Assembly (NCBI GenBank): GCA_036265815.1
Contig: DATAOI010000119.1
Coordinates: 1 to 48,913, forward strand
Source: Gemmatimonadales bacterium
GTDB taxonomy: Bacteria > Gemmatimonadota > Gemmatimonadetes > Gemmatimonadales > GWC2-71-9
DNA: 48,913 bases
Direction of reading: 5' to 3'
Positions 29,589 through 38,063 of this stretch are shown piece after piece. The translations under genes were made by a program, and so were the position numbers. Each line of letters opens with the position of its first letter. Positions within the stretch are counted from its first letter, which is position 1. The notes beneath the pieces were generated by a model. The model made no database searches, was not told the DNA's origin, and was given only the letters and a program-made list of their open reading frames with translations.

Positions 29589-29604
29589 GGCAATCGACAT
29601 GCCA
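29589..29604 (-). promoter_or_regulatory. sigma-54 (-24/-12) promoter of the peptidoglycan-binding gene
   Basis: Minus strand reads TGGCATGTCGATTGCC, against the consensus TGGCAC-N5-TTGC: nine of ten core bases match, and the GG and GC elements have the obligatory spacing. The predicted transcript start is near 29578, about 56 bases before the ATG. The 178-base gap 29523-29700 holds this promoter, the RBS and one upstream motif, and no further gene. Confidence 0.72.
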
Positions 29605-29668
29605 TCGGCACATCGGTCTGCTGGTGGGAAAAGCGGCTCGTTCGGCTGACCAGGGGCGAAATCATCGA

Positions 29669-29682
29669 GCCATTCTGTCCCG
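29669..29682 (-). promoter_or_regulatory. putative activator-binding (enhancer) motif, copy 1
   Basis: Minus strand CGGGACAGAATGGC, about 98 bases upstream of the predicted sigma-54 start site. The identical 14-mer occurs at 35585-35598, also upstream of a -24/-12 promoter. Position and repetition fit a binding site for the NtrC-type regulator encoded next door. Confidence 0.55.
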
Positions 29683-29700
29683 GCCGGGCCACTCTGGCCG

Positions 29701-31116
29701 TCACGAGAGCCGGCGGGGAAGATTCCAGCGTTGGATCATCCGACTGAGGGTGCGGCGCGAGATTCCCAGGATCCGCGAGGTCTCTTCCCGGTTGCCGCCG
29801 CAGGCGGCCAGCACACGCATCACATGGTCCCGCTCCACCGATTCGAGTGACCGCATCGGGCCGGGGTCCGGCACCGGGGTCGCGTCCGCTCCCGGGCTGG
29901 AGGCGGGCGGATGGACCTCGGTCGGCAGGTGCTCGTAGCCGATCACGTCCTGCTCGGCGAGCAGCATCGCCCGCTCGAGCACATTCTGCAGCTCGCGGAT
30001 GTTTCCCGGCCACTCGTACCCCAACAGGCGGCGCTGCGCCTCGGGATCGACCGCCACCGGGCCGCGCCCGTGGCGCGTGGCCAGCTCGCGAAGGAAGTGG
30101 TCCATCAGAAGCGGGATGTCCTGCCGGCGCTCGCGCAGGGGCGGCAACGCGAGGGTAACCACGTTGAGGCGGTAGTAGAGGTCCTCCCGGAATCCCCCCT
30201 GGCGCACCAGCTCCGGCAGATCCCGATGGGTGGCCGCGACGACCCGGACATCGACCTTCACCGGCGTCTCCGAGCCCACCGGCACGATCTCGTGCTCCTG
30301 CAGGGCCCTGAGGAGGCGGGACTGGAGCGGCTGTGAGATGTCGCCGATCTCGTCCAGGAACAGCGTGCCGTGGTCCGCCTCGCGAAACAGTCCCGGCCGT
30401 GAGGTCGTGGCGCCGGTGAACGCGCCGCGCACATGACCGAACAGCTCGCTCTCCAGCAGCCCCTCGGCCAGCGCGGAGCAGTTGACCGCGACGAATCGCC
30501 GGTTCGCCCGCTCGGAAAACTGGTGAATCGTCCGCGCCACCAGCTCCTTGCCCGTGCCGGTCTCACCGGTCACCAGCACGGTGGCCTGGGACGGCGCCAC
30601 CCGCGCCAGTGTCTTCATCACCTGGATGATCGCGGGACTATGGCCCACCAGCTCGGGTTCCCGCTGACCCCCCGCTTCATGGACCTGGACCCCGCCGGCG
30701 TGCTCTCGGCGATCGGAGGCCAGCCGGCGCCGGCCGAGGGCGCGGGCTAGCGTCTCTCGCAGCGCGGCGATGTCGTAGGGCTTGCTGATGAAATCATAGG
30801 CGCCGGCCCGGATGGCGTCGCCCGCGGCGGCCGCGTCGCCGAAGGCCGTGAGCACCAGCACCAGCGCCGCCGGATCACGCTCGCGCACGATCCGGAGCAG
30901 ATCCAGTCCGCTCTTGGCGGGCATCCGGAGATCGGTGAGGATGGCATCGAACGGCACCGGCTGATCCAGCGCCGCGAGCGCCTCGTCCGCCGAGAGCGCC
31001 GTCACGACCCGATACGCCTCCCGCTCGAGTACCTCCGCGAGCAGGCGGCAGGCGGCCTCGTCGTCGTCGACCAAGAGCAGGCGGGCGGGCGCACCCGCGG
31101 GAGCGGCGAGCGTCAC
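29701..31116 (-). CDS. NtrC-family sigma-54-dependent response regulator
   Basis: 471 residues. Receiver domain at 10-125 with phospho-acceptor Asp62 (ILTDLRMP). AAA+ domain with Walker A GETGTGKE at 184-191 and an intact GAFTGA loop at 231-236, the part that contacts sigma-54. A Fis-type helix-turn-helix follows at the end (NREETSRILGISRRTLSRMI). It should activate -24/-12 promoters when phosphorylated by the kinase encoded immediately upstream, whose stop it overlaps (GTG start). Two candidate target promoters flank this operon. Confidence 0.93.
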   Translation of the reverse strand: MTLAAPAGAPARLLLVDDDEAACRLLAEVLEREAYRVVTALSADEALAALDQPVPFDAILTDLRMPAKSGLDLLRIVRERDPAALVLVLTAFGDAAAAGDAIRAGAYDFISKPYDIAALRETLARALGRRRLASDRREHAGGVQVHEAGGQREPELVGHSPAIIQVMKTLARVAPSQATVLVTGETGTGKELVARTIHQFSERANRRFVAVNCSALAEGLLESELFGHVRGAFTGATTSRPGLFREADHGTLFLDEIGDISQPLQSRLLRALQEHEIVPVGSETPVKVDVRVVAATHRDLPELVRQGGFREDLYYRLNVVTLALPPLRERRQDIPLLMDHFLRELATRHGRGPVAVDPEAQRRLLGYEWPGNIRELQNVLERAMLLAEQDVIGYEHLPTEVHPPASSPGADATPVPDPGPMRSLESVERDHVMRVLAACGGNREETSRILGISRRTLSRMIQRWNLPRRLS

Positions 31117-32696
31117 CGGGGCTCCGGCAGCGGGAGTGAGAGTCGCCAGCGAACACCCTGCGGGCTGGGTACCCGGACCAGGTCGCCACCGAGCGTACGC
31201 GCCAGGCGGAGACTCACCGCCAGCCCCAGTCCGGTACCCGAGGGGCCCTTGGTGGTGGCGAAGGGTCGGAAGAGGGTCGACTCCGCCTCGGCGTCCAGTC
31301 CGGGTCCGTCGTCCTGAACTTCGATGAATGCCTCCCGCTCGGCCCGGCCGGTCGCGATGGTCACCGAATCCCCGGGCGAAAGGGCCTCGATCGCATTCTT
31401 GAGCAGGTTGAGCAGGATCTGCTCGACCATCGCGGGATCGCAGGCGGCGAGCACCGGTGCTGCCGGTGCGAACAGCGGCCCGGGCGGCTGCTCGCCGTTG
31501 CCGCTTAGCTCGAGCCGGGCCACGACACCTGCGTCGCTCAGCGATGGCTCCAGAAACAGTGTCATCCGGGTCACGATCTCGTTCAGGTCCACCTCGCGCG
31601 CGAACGGCTTGGGCCAGGCGCCGCGATTGAGCCCAGCACGAACGATGCCGGCCACTCGGTCGACCTGCGCCAGCAGCAGGCGGACCCGCTCCATCCCCCG
31701 CTCGTCATGTTGCGCCTCGAGGTCGTCCCGCAGGAGCTGCAGGTGGCCGCTGACCGTGTTGAGCGGCGTGCCGATCTCGTGGGCGAAGCTGGCCGCGGTC
31801 TCGTGCATGAGCGCCACCCGGTCGAGCCCGCGGGCGCGCTCCTCCAGGGTCAGCAGCATCGCGCGGGAGGCGCTCTCCTGCTCCCGGGCAGCCAGCGCCG
31901 CCCGCATGCGATTGTAGCGCCTCGCCAGCTCGCGGAACTCGGGCGGGCCGATCTCCGGCGCGTCCGGCGCGTTCTTGGCCCCGCCGTGCGCGCCGGCCAT
32001 CGCCCCGCCCAGGGCCGTCAGCGGTCGTCCGACCCACCGGGCCGTCATCACCGCCACGCCCAACGCCACCAGCAGCGCCGAGAGGAAGGCGAGGAGATAG
32101 GCGCGCTGCCGCTCCAGACGGGCCCAATCCTGGAGGCGGCGGGTGGACACCCGGACGTCGAGCACGCCGAACGGTCTGGGACTGCCCAGCGGGAGGACGA
32201 CCTGCCAGCCGGGATCATTCCCCCGCCGAAGCCGCACCTCGGTCGAGCGGTGGGCGAGCGCCGTGTAATGGACCGATCCGGGAGAGAGTGTGTCGGACAG
32301 ACCGCTCGCGGCCGTCGGAATCAGGATGCGCGCTCGACGGGTGTAGACGATGGCCTGCGACTCGGTGATCCGGTGGTGCGACCAGCCTTCCAATCCCTGC
32401 GTGAGTGCCGCGGGGCTGCCGGTGGGCGCGGTCCGCACCAGGAGCGAGGCCAGGGTATTTGCCAGGGCTACGGACTCGAGCTTGAAATCCTCCAGTCTGG
32501 TCCTGGCCGACCACCAGAGGGCGATCTCGGTCGCGCCCAGCACCAGGAGAATGGCCATCAGCGCGGTGAGCGCGGCCAGCCGCCTCGGCAGTCCCATAGG
32601 CGGACGGCGCGGCGGCGCGGCCGCGCCAGGCTCGATCACCTGCGCCGAGTCCCCTTCGCCGACGCTCACCGGCCGCCAGGGCGCGTGAACCGCCAT
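31113..32696 (-). CDS. membrane sensor histidine kinase
   Basis: 527 residues. Proline-rich cytosolic N-terminus, first membrane helix at about 41-63, a periplasmic sensor loop of about 135 residues, second helix at 200-218, a HAMP-like segment, then the kinase. Phospho-acceptor His306 lies in FAHEIGTPLN. ATPase motifs: EQILLNLLKNAIEAL, DDGPGLD and GTGLGLAVS. Orthodox partner for the sigma-54 regulator downstream, with which it overlaps. The periplasmic loop gives no clue to the signal; envelope or polysaccharide stress is a guess from neighbours. ATG at 32696 shares one base with the flippase stop. Confidence 0.92.
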   Translation of the reverse strand: MAVHAPWRPVSVGEGDSAQVIEPGAAAPPRRPPMGLPRRLAALTALMAILLVLGATEIALWWSARTRLEDFKLESVALANTLASLLVRTAPTGSPAALTQGLEGWSHHRITESQAIVYTRRARILIPTAASGLSDTLSPGSVHYTALAHRSTEVRLRRGNDPGWQVVLPLGSPRPFGVLDVRVSTRRLQDWARLERQRAYLLAFLSALLVALGVAVMTARWVGRPLTALGGAMAGAHGGAKNAPDAPEIGPPEFRELARRYNRMRAALAAREQESASRAMLLTLEERARGLDRVALMHETAASFAHEIGTPLNTVSGHLQLLRDDLEAQHDERGMERVRLLLAQVDRVAGIVRAGLNRGAWPKPFAREVDLNEIVTRMTLFLEPSLSDAGVVARLELSGNGEQPPGPLFAPAAPVLAACDPAMVEQILLNLLKNAIEALSPGDSVTIATGRAEREAFIEVQDDGPGLDAEAESTLFRPFATTKGPSGTGLGLAVSLRLARTLGGDLVRVPSPQGVRWRLSLPLPEPR

Positions 32697-33601
32697 CAAA
32701 CCATCTCCGCCGAGCGGCGGCGCACCAGCTCGCGCAGCCCGTGACGGCCCAGCAGGAGAACGCCGAGGGCCAGCACCGGCAGGACCTGAACGGCCTGGAG
32801 GGCGAGTCCCGCCGCGAGCGCTGGGGGCGTGGGGATCCCGCCTGGCTTGAGCGCGAGCACCACGGCACCCTGGACCACCCCCACGTTCCCCGGAGTGAGC
32901 CGCAGAATCCCACCGACGTTCGACAGGATCAGCGCGAGTACCGAGAGGGCCGGGGTCACCGCCACGTGACTGGCCACGATGACCCAGTGGTAGGTCGCCC
33001 ATTGCAGCAGCCAGCTGAGGACGCCGAGCGCCACGGGTAGCGCCAGGTCGGCGGGACGCCAGCCGTTCCCGCCGCTGATCTCCTCCCGGCTGCGCCGGAG
33101 AAACGGCGCCACGCGGAACAGCAGGTCGGCCCCGGCCATCAGAACGACGCCGGCGCCGAGCACCCGCCAGCGGTGGGTGGGCGCCAGAAAGAACCCCGCA
33201 CCGGTCAGGAACACGCCGAGCGCGGCCGCTTCCGCCACTCGGCTGGCGAGGATGGAGCGCGCCCCCAGCGTGAGCGGCACGCCGTCCCAGGTCGACGCCA
33301 GCTGCATGCGGGCCGCCTCGCCGCTCAGCGCGATGCTCACGCAATTCACCGCGGCACCGCCAAAGGTGGCCGCCTGGGCGGTGCGGAAGCGGATCGGCGC
33401 GAGCCGGCGAAGCAACACCTGCCAGCCTACGCCCTTGAGCGAGAGCGAGAGCAGGTTGAGAACCGCCGCCGCCGCCAGGGTCGCGAGGTCCGCATCGAGC
33501 AGCGTCTGCCACGAGCTGCGCCAGGGGAAGTGGAGGGCGAAGCGGACGGCGAACACGGAGACGAGCGCCACGAAAGGCCAGATCCACCAGCGGCGCTTCA
33601 C
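32696..33601 (-). CDS. flippase-like integral membrane protein (LPG_synthase_TM/UPF0104)
   Basis: 301 residues with about eight membrane helices. It resembles the membrane part of lysylphosphatidylglycerol synthase and the AglD/UPF0104 family, including the conserved NCVSIALSGEAARMQL-type segment and NVGGILRLTPGNVGVVQGAVV (two adjacent motifs, LRLTPGNVG and VVQGAVV). There is no soluble transferase domain, so a lipid or lipid-linked sugar flipping role is more likely than lysyl transfer. Sits between the deacetylase and the kinase; coupled to both. Confidence 0.75.
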   Translation of the reverse strand: MKRRWWIWPFVALVSVFAVRFALHFPWRSSWQTLLDADLATLAAAAVLNLLSLSLKGVGWQVLLRRLAPIRFRTAQAATFGGAAVNCVSIALSGEAARMQLASTWDGVPLTLGARSILASRVAEAAALGVFLTGAGFFLAPTHRWRVLGAGVVLMAGADLLFRVAPFLRRSREEISGGNGWRPADLALPVALGVLSWLLQWATYHWVIVASHVAVTPALSVLALILSNVGGILRLTPGNVGVVQGAVVLALKPGGIPTPPALAAGLALQAVQVLPVLALGVLLLGRHGLRELVRRRSAEMV

Positions 33602-34296
33602 CCGGCCTCCAGTTGGTCCAGACTCCGGAGCTCGTAACCCATTTCCCGGCAGTCGTCGATGATTCCCGGCAACGCTTCCGCCGTCTGGGTCCGGTCGCCC
33701 GCCGGTTCATAGCCGTCGCCATCGTGCAGCAGGAGAATCGCGCCGGCCCGGATCCGGCGGCGGACCCGCGCGCGGATCACATCCGCTCCAGGGCGGGCCG
33801 AATCCCACACGCCCAGCGTCCAGCCGAATACTCGGTAGCGGTAGCGCGCCACCACTCGGTGAACGAACGGATTTCGATACCCGTGGGGCGCACGGAACGC
33901 CCGGGGATGAACCCCGGTCAGCTCGACGATGGCGCTATGGGCCCGCCCGACCTCCTCTGAGATCCGTCGGGGTCCCAGGAGCGCAAGCTTGGCATGGGTG
34001 AAGGTGTGATTCCCGATGCCGCAGCCGGCCGCCGCCACGGCGCGGGCCAGCTCGGGATAGCGCTCGACGTAGCGGCCCACCATGAAGAACGTGGCGGGGA
34101 CCCGCTCCTGCTCCAGCACACGGAGGATGCGTCCCGTGGCTCGCGGGTTGGGCCCATCGTCGAAGCTCAGGTAGACACCTCGATCCCGCGGTCCCCGCCC
34201 GATGACGGGACCGAACACCCTGCTGTTGGCCCCCACCATTCCCCGCATCACGACGGCTGCCGCGCTGCTGGCGCTGAGCACGCTCGCAGTCAGCAC
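33598..34296 (-). CDS. polysaccharide deacetylase (NodB family)
   Basis: 232 residues. Carbohydrate esterase 4 fold removing N- or O-acetyl groups from polysaccharide. Motif 1 is YLSFDDGPNP with catalytic Asp46 and metal ligand Asp47. Motif 2 is GNHTFTHAKL with His97 and His101. Motifs RAPHGYRNP and ILLLHDG follow. The N-terminus is weakly hydrophobic and could serve as a membrane anchor. The GTG at 34296 overlapping the glycosyltransferase stop is chosen by analogy with neighbouring junctions; a longer frame runs into the glycosyltransferase without conserved sequence. Confidence 0.88.
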   Translation of the reverse strand: MLTASVLSASSAAAVVMRGMVGANSRVFGPVIGRGPRDRGVYLSFDDGPNPRATGRILRVLEQERVPATFFMVGRYVERYPELARAVAAAGCGIGNHTFTHAKLALLGPRRISEEVGRAHSAIVELTGVHPRAFRAPHGYRNPFVHRVVARYRYRVFGWTLGVWDSARPGADVIRARVRRRIRAGAILLLHDGDGYEPAGDRTQTAEALPGIIDDCREMGYELRSLDQLEAG

Positions 34297-35417
34297 GAGA
34301 GCACGCGCCGGTAGAGTCGGATCACCTGCCGCGCGATCCGGGGCCAGGCGAACCGATCGGCCTTGGCCCGGCCGGCCTCGCCCATGGCCTGGAGGCGCCG
34401 GCGGTCCTGCAGCAGCTCCAGCACCGCGAGCGCCCAGGCGTCCGGCCGATGGCTCGGTACCAGGCGCGCCTCGGTGCCATGCGCCACCAGCTCGCGGAAT
34501 CCGGTAATGTCGGAGGCCAGGATCGGCGTCCCGCAGGCCATCGCTTCGAGCAGCGTAATGCCGAACGAAGCTTTGGTGGTCGGGCAGAGATACAGGTTCG
34601 CTCGGGCGTAGTGAGAAGGCCGATTGCCGTTGACGCGGCCCACGAACTCCACGCGCTCTCCCAGCGGGCGCGCCAGCCGCTCGTAGAGCGGGCGGAGCGG
34701 GCCGTCGCCGGCGATCGTGAGCCGGGCCGCCGGATGGTGCTGGAGGATGCACGGGAGGGCCTTGAGAACGGTATCGAGTCCGTTGCGAGGGTCGAGCCGA
34801 CCGAGAAAGAGCAGTTCCGGATCGCCGGTTGGCGGCTCCCGCGCGGCATCGGGACGGAAGAACTCCGTATCCACACCGTTGGGAATGATCTCCCAGTCGC
34901 TCTCGAAGTAGCGGGCATGAGCGTCCACGACCGGCTGGCTCACGGCGATCGCCGCGGCGTGCTGATCGAGCCGCCGCTGCAAGGGCCGGCGGAACAGCCG
35001 ACAAAGCACGGAACTCGAGAACCACGAATGAAATGTAGCGACTACCGGGAGGCCGAGCTCCCACGCCGCGTCCGGCGCCGCCAGGCCCAGCGTGGGAGTG
35101 AGGCCCCCATGCACGTGGACCAGGTCGATCCGCTCCCGTCGGAACTGCTCGCGGAGCTGGCGCCTGAGGCCGAAGCCGGTGGTGATCCGGGCGAATGAGC
35201 CGGCGCTGTAAATGGTCCGGCTCGAGCCGATACGACGCACGAACGGAGGATCGCCGCTGCCGGGCAGGTCGTGGGCCCGGGCGGGCCTCCCCATCCGTGC
35301 GGTGACGATGACGGTCTCGTGGCCGGCGCGGTTGAGCTCACCGGCCAGATGGTGGACATGCTCGGTGACCCCGCCCAGGTGGGGATAGTAGAACTCGCTG
35401 ACCAGCGCGATCCGCAT
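34290..35417 (-). CDS. GT4-family glycosyltransferase
   Basis: 375 residues, GT-B fold. N-terminal acceptor-side motif FYYPHLGGVTEHVHHLA resembles PimA/PIG-A-type transferases. The C-terminal nucleotide-sugar site contains FLGRLDPRNGLDTVL and the ASFGITLLEAMACGTPIL EX7E region. ATG 35417 directly precedes the conserved RIALVSEFYYP and has GAGGTGG upstream; the longer frame is non-conserved. First gene of the leftward envelope operon, downstream of a -24/-12 promoter. Acceptor and sugar unknown. Confidence 0.9.
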   Translation of the reverse strand: MRIALVSEFYYPHLGGVTEHVHHLAGELNRAGHETVIVTARMGRPARAHDLPGSGDPPFVRRIGSSRTIYSAGSFARITTGFGLRRQLREQFRRERIDLVHVHGGLTPTLGLAAPDAAWELGLPVVATFHSWFSSSVLCRLFRRPLQRRLDQHAAAIAVSQPVVDAHARYFESDWEIIPNGVDTEFFRPDAAREPPTGDPELLFLGRLDPRNGLDTVLKALPCILQHHPAARLTIAGDGPLRPLYERLARPLGERVEFVGRVNGNRPSHYARANLYLCPTTKASFGITLLEAMACGTPILASDITGFRELVAHGTEARLVPSHRPDAWALAVLELLQDRRRLQAMGEAGRAKADRFAWPRIARQVIRLYRRVLSC

Positions 35418-35453
35418 GCGTCCGACCACCTCGAAACGATCTGGAGACGAGGT

Positions 35454-35469
35454 GGCAAGAACATGGCCA
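35454..35469 (-). promoter_or_regulatory. sigma-54 (-24/-12) promoter of the envelope operon
   Basis: Minus strand reads TGGCCATGTTCTTGCC: TGGC and TTGC at exact sigma-54 spacing, eight of ten core bases. The predicted start is near 35443, leaving about 26 bases to the glycosyltransferase ATG with the GAGGTGG site inside. It would make the two-component pair autoregulated, since both genes lie in this operon. Confidence 0.62.
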
Positions 35470-35559
35470 CTGGAGAACAGGGCGGCGCCGATCGATCGTC
35501 CCGCATCGCTCTGCCGTCTCGCGCGCGAGTCTGCTCGGGGGCCCCCCGGAGTCGAGACT

Positions 35560-35568
35560 TTCTGTCCC
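35560..35568 (-). promoter_or_regulatory. putative activator-binding motif, copy 2 (core only)
   Basis: Minus strand GGGACAGAA, the 9-base core shared by all three copies, about 121 bases upstream of the predicted start near 35443 and 29 bases from copy 3. Confidence 0.45.
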
Positions 35569-35584
35569 ATGTCGGCGCCCCCGC

Positions 35585-35598
35585 GCCATTCTGTCCCG
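35585..35598 (-). promoter_or_regulatory. putative activator-binding motif, copy 3
   Basis: Minus strand CGGGACAGAATGGC, identical over 14 bases to the copy at 29669-29682 and about 148 bases upstream of the predicted start near 35443. The 317-base divergent gap 35418-35734 holds this, copy 2, the -24/-12 promoter and the sulP leader. I see no clear sigma-70 promoter for sulP and no gene in it. Confidence 0.55.
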
Positions 35599-35734
35599 AG
35601 CGTCCGCTGCCGGGCGCACGGCTCTCATTGGATTTCGCCCCGAGGTAAATTCCGCCTGGCTGGTCGCCCCGGCGTTGAGCGCACACGGTCCCATCCATCC
35701 CGTTCAGGTCCGGACCCCCGAATCGGAGTGCCAT

Positions 35735-37471
35735 GTGCTGGTCCCGAAGCTGGTCACCACGCTCAAGACCTACACCCGCGCTCAGCTCGTCGCCGACGTC
35801 CAGGCCGGATTGATCGTTGGCGTGGTGGCGCTGCCGCTGGCGATCGCCTTCGCCATCGCCAGCGGCGTCACCCCGGACCGTGGTCTCTACACCGCGGTCA
35901 TCGCCGGGTTCCTCATCTCGGCGCTGGGCGGATCCCGAGTGCAGATCGGCGGACCCACCGGCGCATTCGTCGTGATCGTCTACGGGATCGTGCAGAAGTA
36001 CGGCGTGGACGGCCTGGTGGTAGCGACCCTAATGGGCGGCGTCATCCTCGTGGGGTTCGGCCTCGCTCGGCTGGGCGGCGCGATCAAGTTCATCCCCTTC
36101 CCGGTGGTCACCGGGTTCACCAGCGGCATCGCCCTGATCATCTTCTCCAGTCAGGTCAAGGACCTGCTCGGGCTGGAGATGGCTGCCCTCCCTGCGGACT
36201 TCATCGCCAAATGGAGCGAGTACGCGCGCCACCTTCACACGGTTGACCTGACGACCGTGCTGGTTTCGGTGCTGACGCTCGCCATTCTGGTCGTGTGGCC
36301 GAGAATCTTCGCCAGGGTACCGGGCCCATTGGTGGCACTGGTCGTGAGCACCACAGTGGTACAGGCGTTTCACCTGCGGGTCGACACCGTGGGGAGCCGG
36401 TTCGGCATGGTCAACGCGGCGTTCCCGCATCCGGCGCTTCCCCACGTCACCTTCGCAATGGCCCAGGCGCTGGTCGGGCCCGCGTTCACCATCGCCTTCC
36501 TGGCCGGGATCGAGTCGCTCCTCTCCGCCGTGGTGGCCGATGGGATGATCGGCGGGAAACACCGCTCGAACATGGAGCTGGTGGCGCAGGGCGTGGCCAA
36601 CATCGTGTGTCCTCTTTTCGGCGGCATTCCGGCCACGGGCGCGATCGCCCGCACCGCCACCAACGTCAAGAACGGGGGGCGGACGCCCGTCGCCGGGATG
36701 GTCCATGCGGTCACGCTCCTCCTCGTTACGCTTTTCTTTGGCCGATGGGCCGGACTGATCCCGATGGCCGCGCTGGCCGGCATCCTGGTGCTGGTCTCCT
36801 ACCATATGAGCGAGTGGCGGACGTTCCGGGCCGAGTTCAGGGCGCCCAAGAGCGACCTGGCGGTGTTGCTCACTACGTTTCTCCTCACCGTGCTGGTCGA
36901 CCTCACCGTGGCCGTGGAAGTGGGGATGTTGCTCGCGGCCTTCCTCTTCATGCGCAGGATGTCGGAGGTCACCAACATCAGCGCATTGACCCGCGAGTTC
37001 CAGGAGGACGGGGACGACTTCGACCGCGATCCCAACTCGGTCCGCCGTCGCGCGGTTCCCCCCGGAGTGGAGGTTTACGAGATCAACGGCCCATTCTTCT
37101 TCGGTGCGGCGGAGAAGTTCAAGGAGACGATCACCCAGGTGCGAAGCAGGCCGAGAGTACTTATCATCCGTATGCGAAACGTTCCTGCCATGGACTCGAC
37201 CGGCCTCAACGCACTCCGCGATGTGGTGAACCGGTTCCGGCGGGCTGGAACCCGTGTGATCCTGTCCGACGTGCACGCCCAACCGATGGTGGCGCTCCAG
37301 CGCTCCGCGCTGAGCGAGGAAATCCCCGAGGACGATCTGGTCGGCAACATCGACGACGCGCTCAATCTCGCGCGGATCGAGATCGGTCTGGCCCCGGAAG
37401 CCCGCCCCGAATTCGCGGTGCCCACCGTGGCCCGCGAGGAGCTCCGCGGGCAGCCTCGGCCGCCCACCTGA
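35735..37471 (+). CDS. SulP-family anion transporter
   Basis: 578 residues. About 12-14 membrane helices starting at VQAGLIVGVVALPLAIAFA, with the family stretch GGPTGAFVVIV and a conserved GGIPATGAIARTATN segment. A cytosolic STAS domain ends the protein (about 450-550, RMRNVPAMDSTGLNAL). Members carry sulfate, bicarbonate or other anions; the sequence does not settle which. Bicarbonate would suit the nearby carboxylase, but this is speculation. GTG 35735 with GGAG upstream is preferred over a longer frame from 35675. Confidence 0.88.
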   Translation: MLVPKLVTTLKTYTRAQLVADVQAGLIVGVVALPLAIAFAIASGVTPDRGLYTAVIAGFLISALGGSRVQIGGPTGAFVVIVYGIVQKYGVDGLVVATLMGGVILVGFGLARLGGAIKFIPFPVVTGFTSGIALIIFSSQVKDLLGLEMAALPADFIAKWSEYARHLHTVDLTTVLVSVLTLAILVVWPRIFARVPGPLVALVVSTTVVQAFHLRVDTVGSRFGMVNAAFPHPALPHVTFAMAQALVGPAFTIAFLAGIESLLSAVVADGMIGGKHRSNMELVAQGVANIVCPLFGGIPATGAIARTATNVKNGGRTPVAGMVHAVTLLLVTLFFGRWAGLIPMAALAGILVLVSYHMSEWRTFRAEFRAPKSDLAVLLTTFLLTVLVDLTVAVEVGMLLAAFLFMRRMSEVTNISALTREFQEDGDDFDRDPNSVRRRAVPPGVEVYEINGPFFFGAAEKFKETITQVRSRPRVLIIRMRNVPAMDSTGLNALRDVVNRFRRAGTRVILSDVHAQPMVALQRSALSEEIPEDDLVGNIDDALNLARIEIGLAPEARPEFAVPTVAREELRGQPRPPT

Positions 37472-37478
37472 TCCGCCG

Positions 37479-38063
37479 ATGGGCCTCCAGCAACTGATCA
37501 TCCGGCACGGGCTCCTGGCCGTGTTCATCGGGTCGGCCTTCGAAGGCGACTTCACGCTCATTCTGGCCGGGGTGGTCTCCCACCTCGGGTTCTTTCCGTT
37601 CCCCCTGGCGGTCGCCGTGGGGGCGCTGGGGAGCTTCCTCGGCGACTCCATCTGGTATGTCCTGGGTCGATTTCGGGGGCCACGCTTCCGCGCCGGCCGC
37701 CTCTACCGCCGGGTCGGCCCCAGGATCCAGCGTCTGGCCGACCGCTTCGGCCCCTGGCAGCTGATCCTGTCTCGCTTCGTCTACGGCAGCAAGGCCGCGA
37801 GCATGGTGTTCTGGGGCCTTCATGACCTCAAGTTTCGCCGCTTCGGGCCCATCGACGGGATCGGGTGCGTGCTGGGTAGTGCCGTGTTCACCGGACTCGG
37901 CTATGTGGTGAGCGGCAGCGCCACCCTGCTGCTCGGCCGGGTCCGCCGGGTGCAGCTCTGGTTGCTGGGGGCGGTGCTCGCGGGCGCGGTGCTGGTGCTG
38001 ATCATTCACCTCACCGCCAAGCGGGAGCTCCACCTGGAGGAGATGGAGCCGGCGGACGAGTGA
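37479..38063 (+). CDS. DedA-family membrane protein
   Basis: 194 residues. Four to five hydrophobic segments with DedA features: FIGSAFEGDFTLILAG (acidic re-entrant-loop residues), GSFLGDSIWYVLGR and SRFVYGSKAASMVFWG. The family flips undecaprenyl phosphate or phospholipid head groups and affects membrane homeostasis. Seven bases after sulP; its stop overlaps the GTG of the next gene. Confidence 0.87.
   Translation: MGLQQLIIRHGLLAVFIGSAFEGDFTLILAGVVSHLGFFPFPLAVAVGALGSFLGDSIWYVLGRFRGPRFRAGRLYRRVGPRIQRLADRFGPWQLILSRFVYGSKAASMVFWGLHDLKFRRFGPIDGIGCVLGSAVFTGLGYVVSGSATLLLGRVRRVQLWLLGAVLAGAVLVLIIHLTAKRELHLEEMEPADE

Noticed and set aside
29142-29600. Longer start (ATG at 29600) for the peptidoglycan-binding gene
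   Set aside because: It overlaps the -24/-12 promoter, places the signal peptide internally, and lacks the strong RBS that precedes 29522.
35628-35651. TTGGAT and TAAATT as a sulP promoter
   Set aside because: Spacing is only 12 bases, too short for a sigma-70 promoter.
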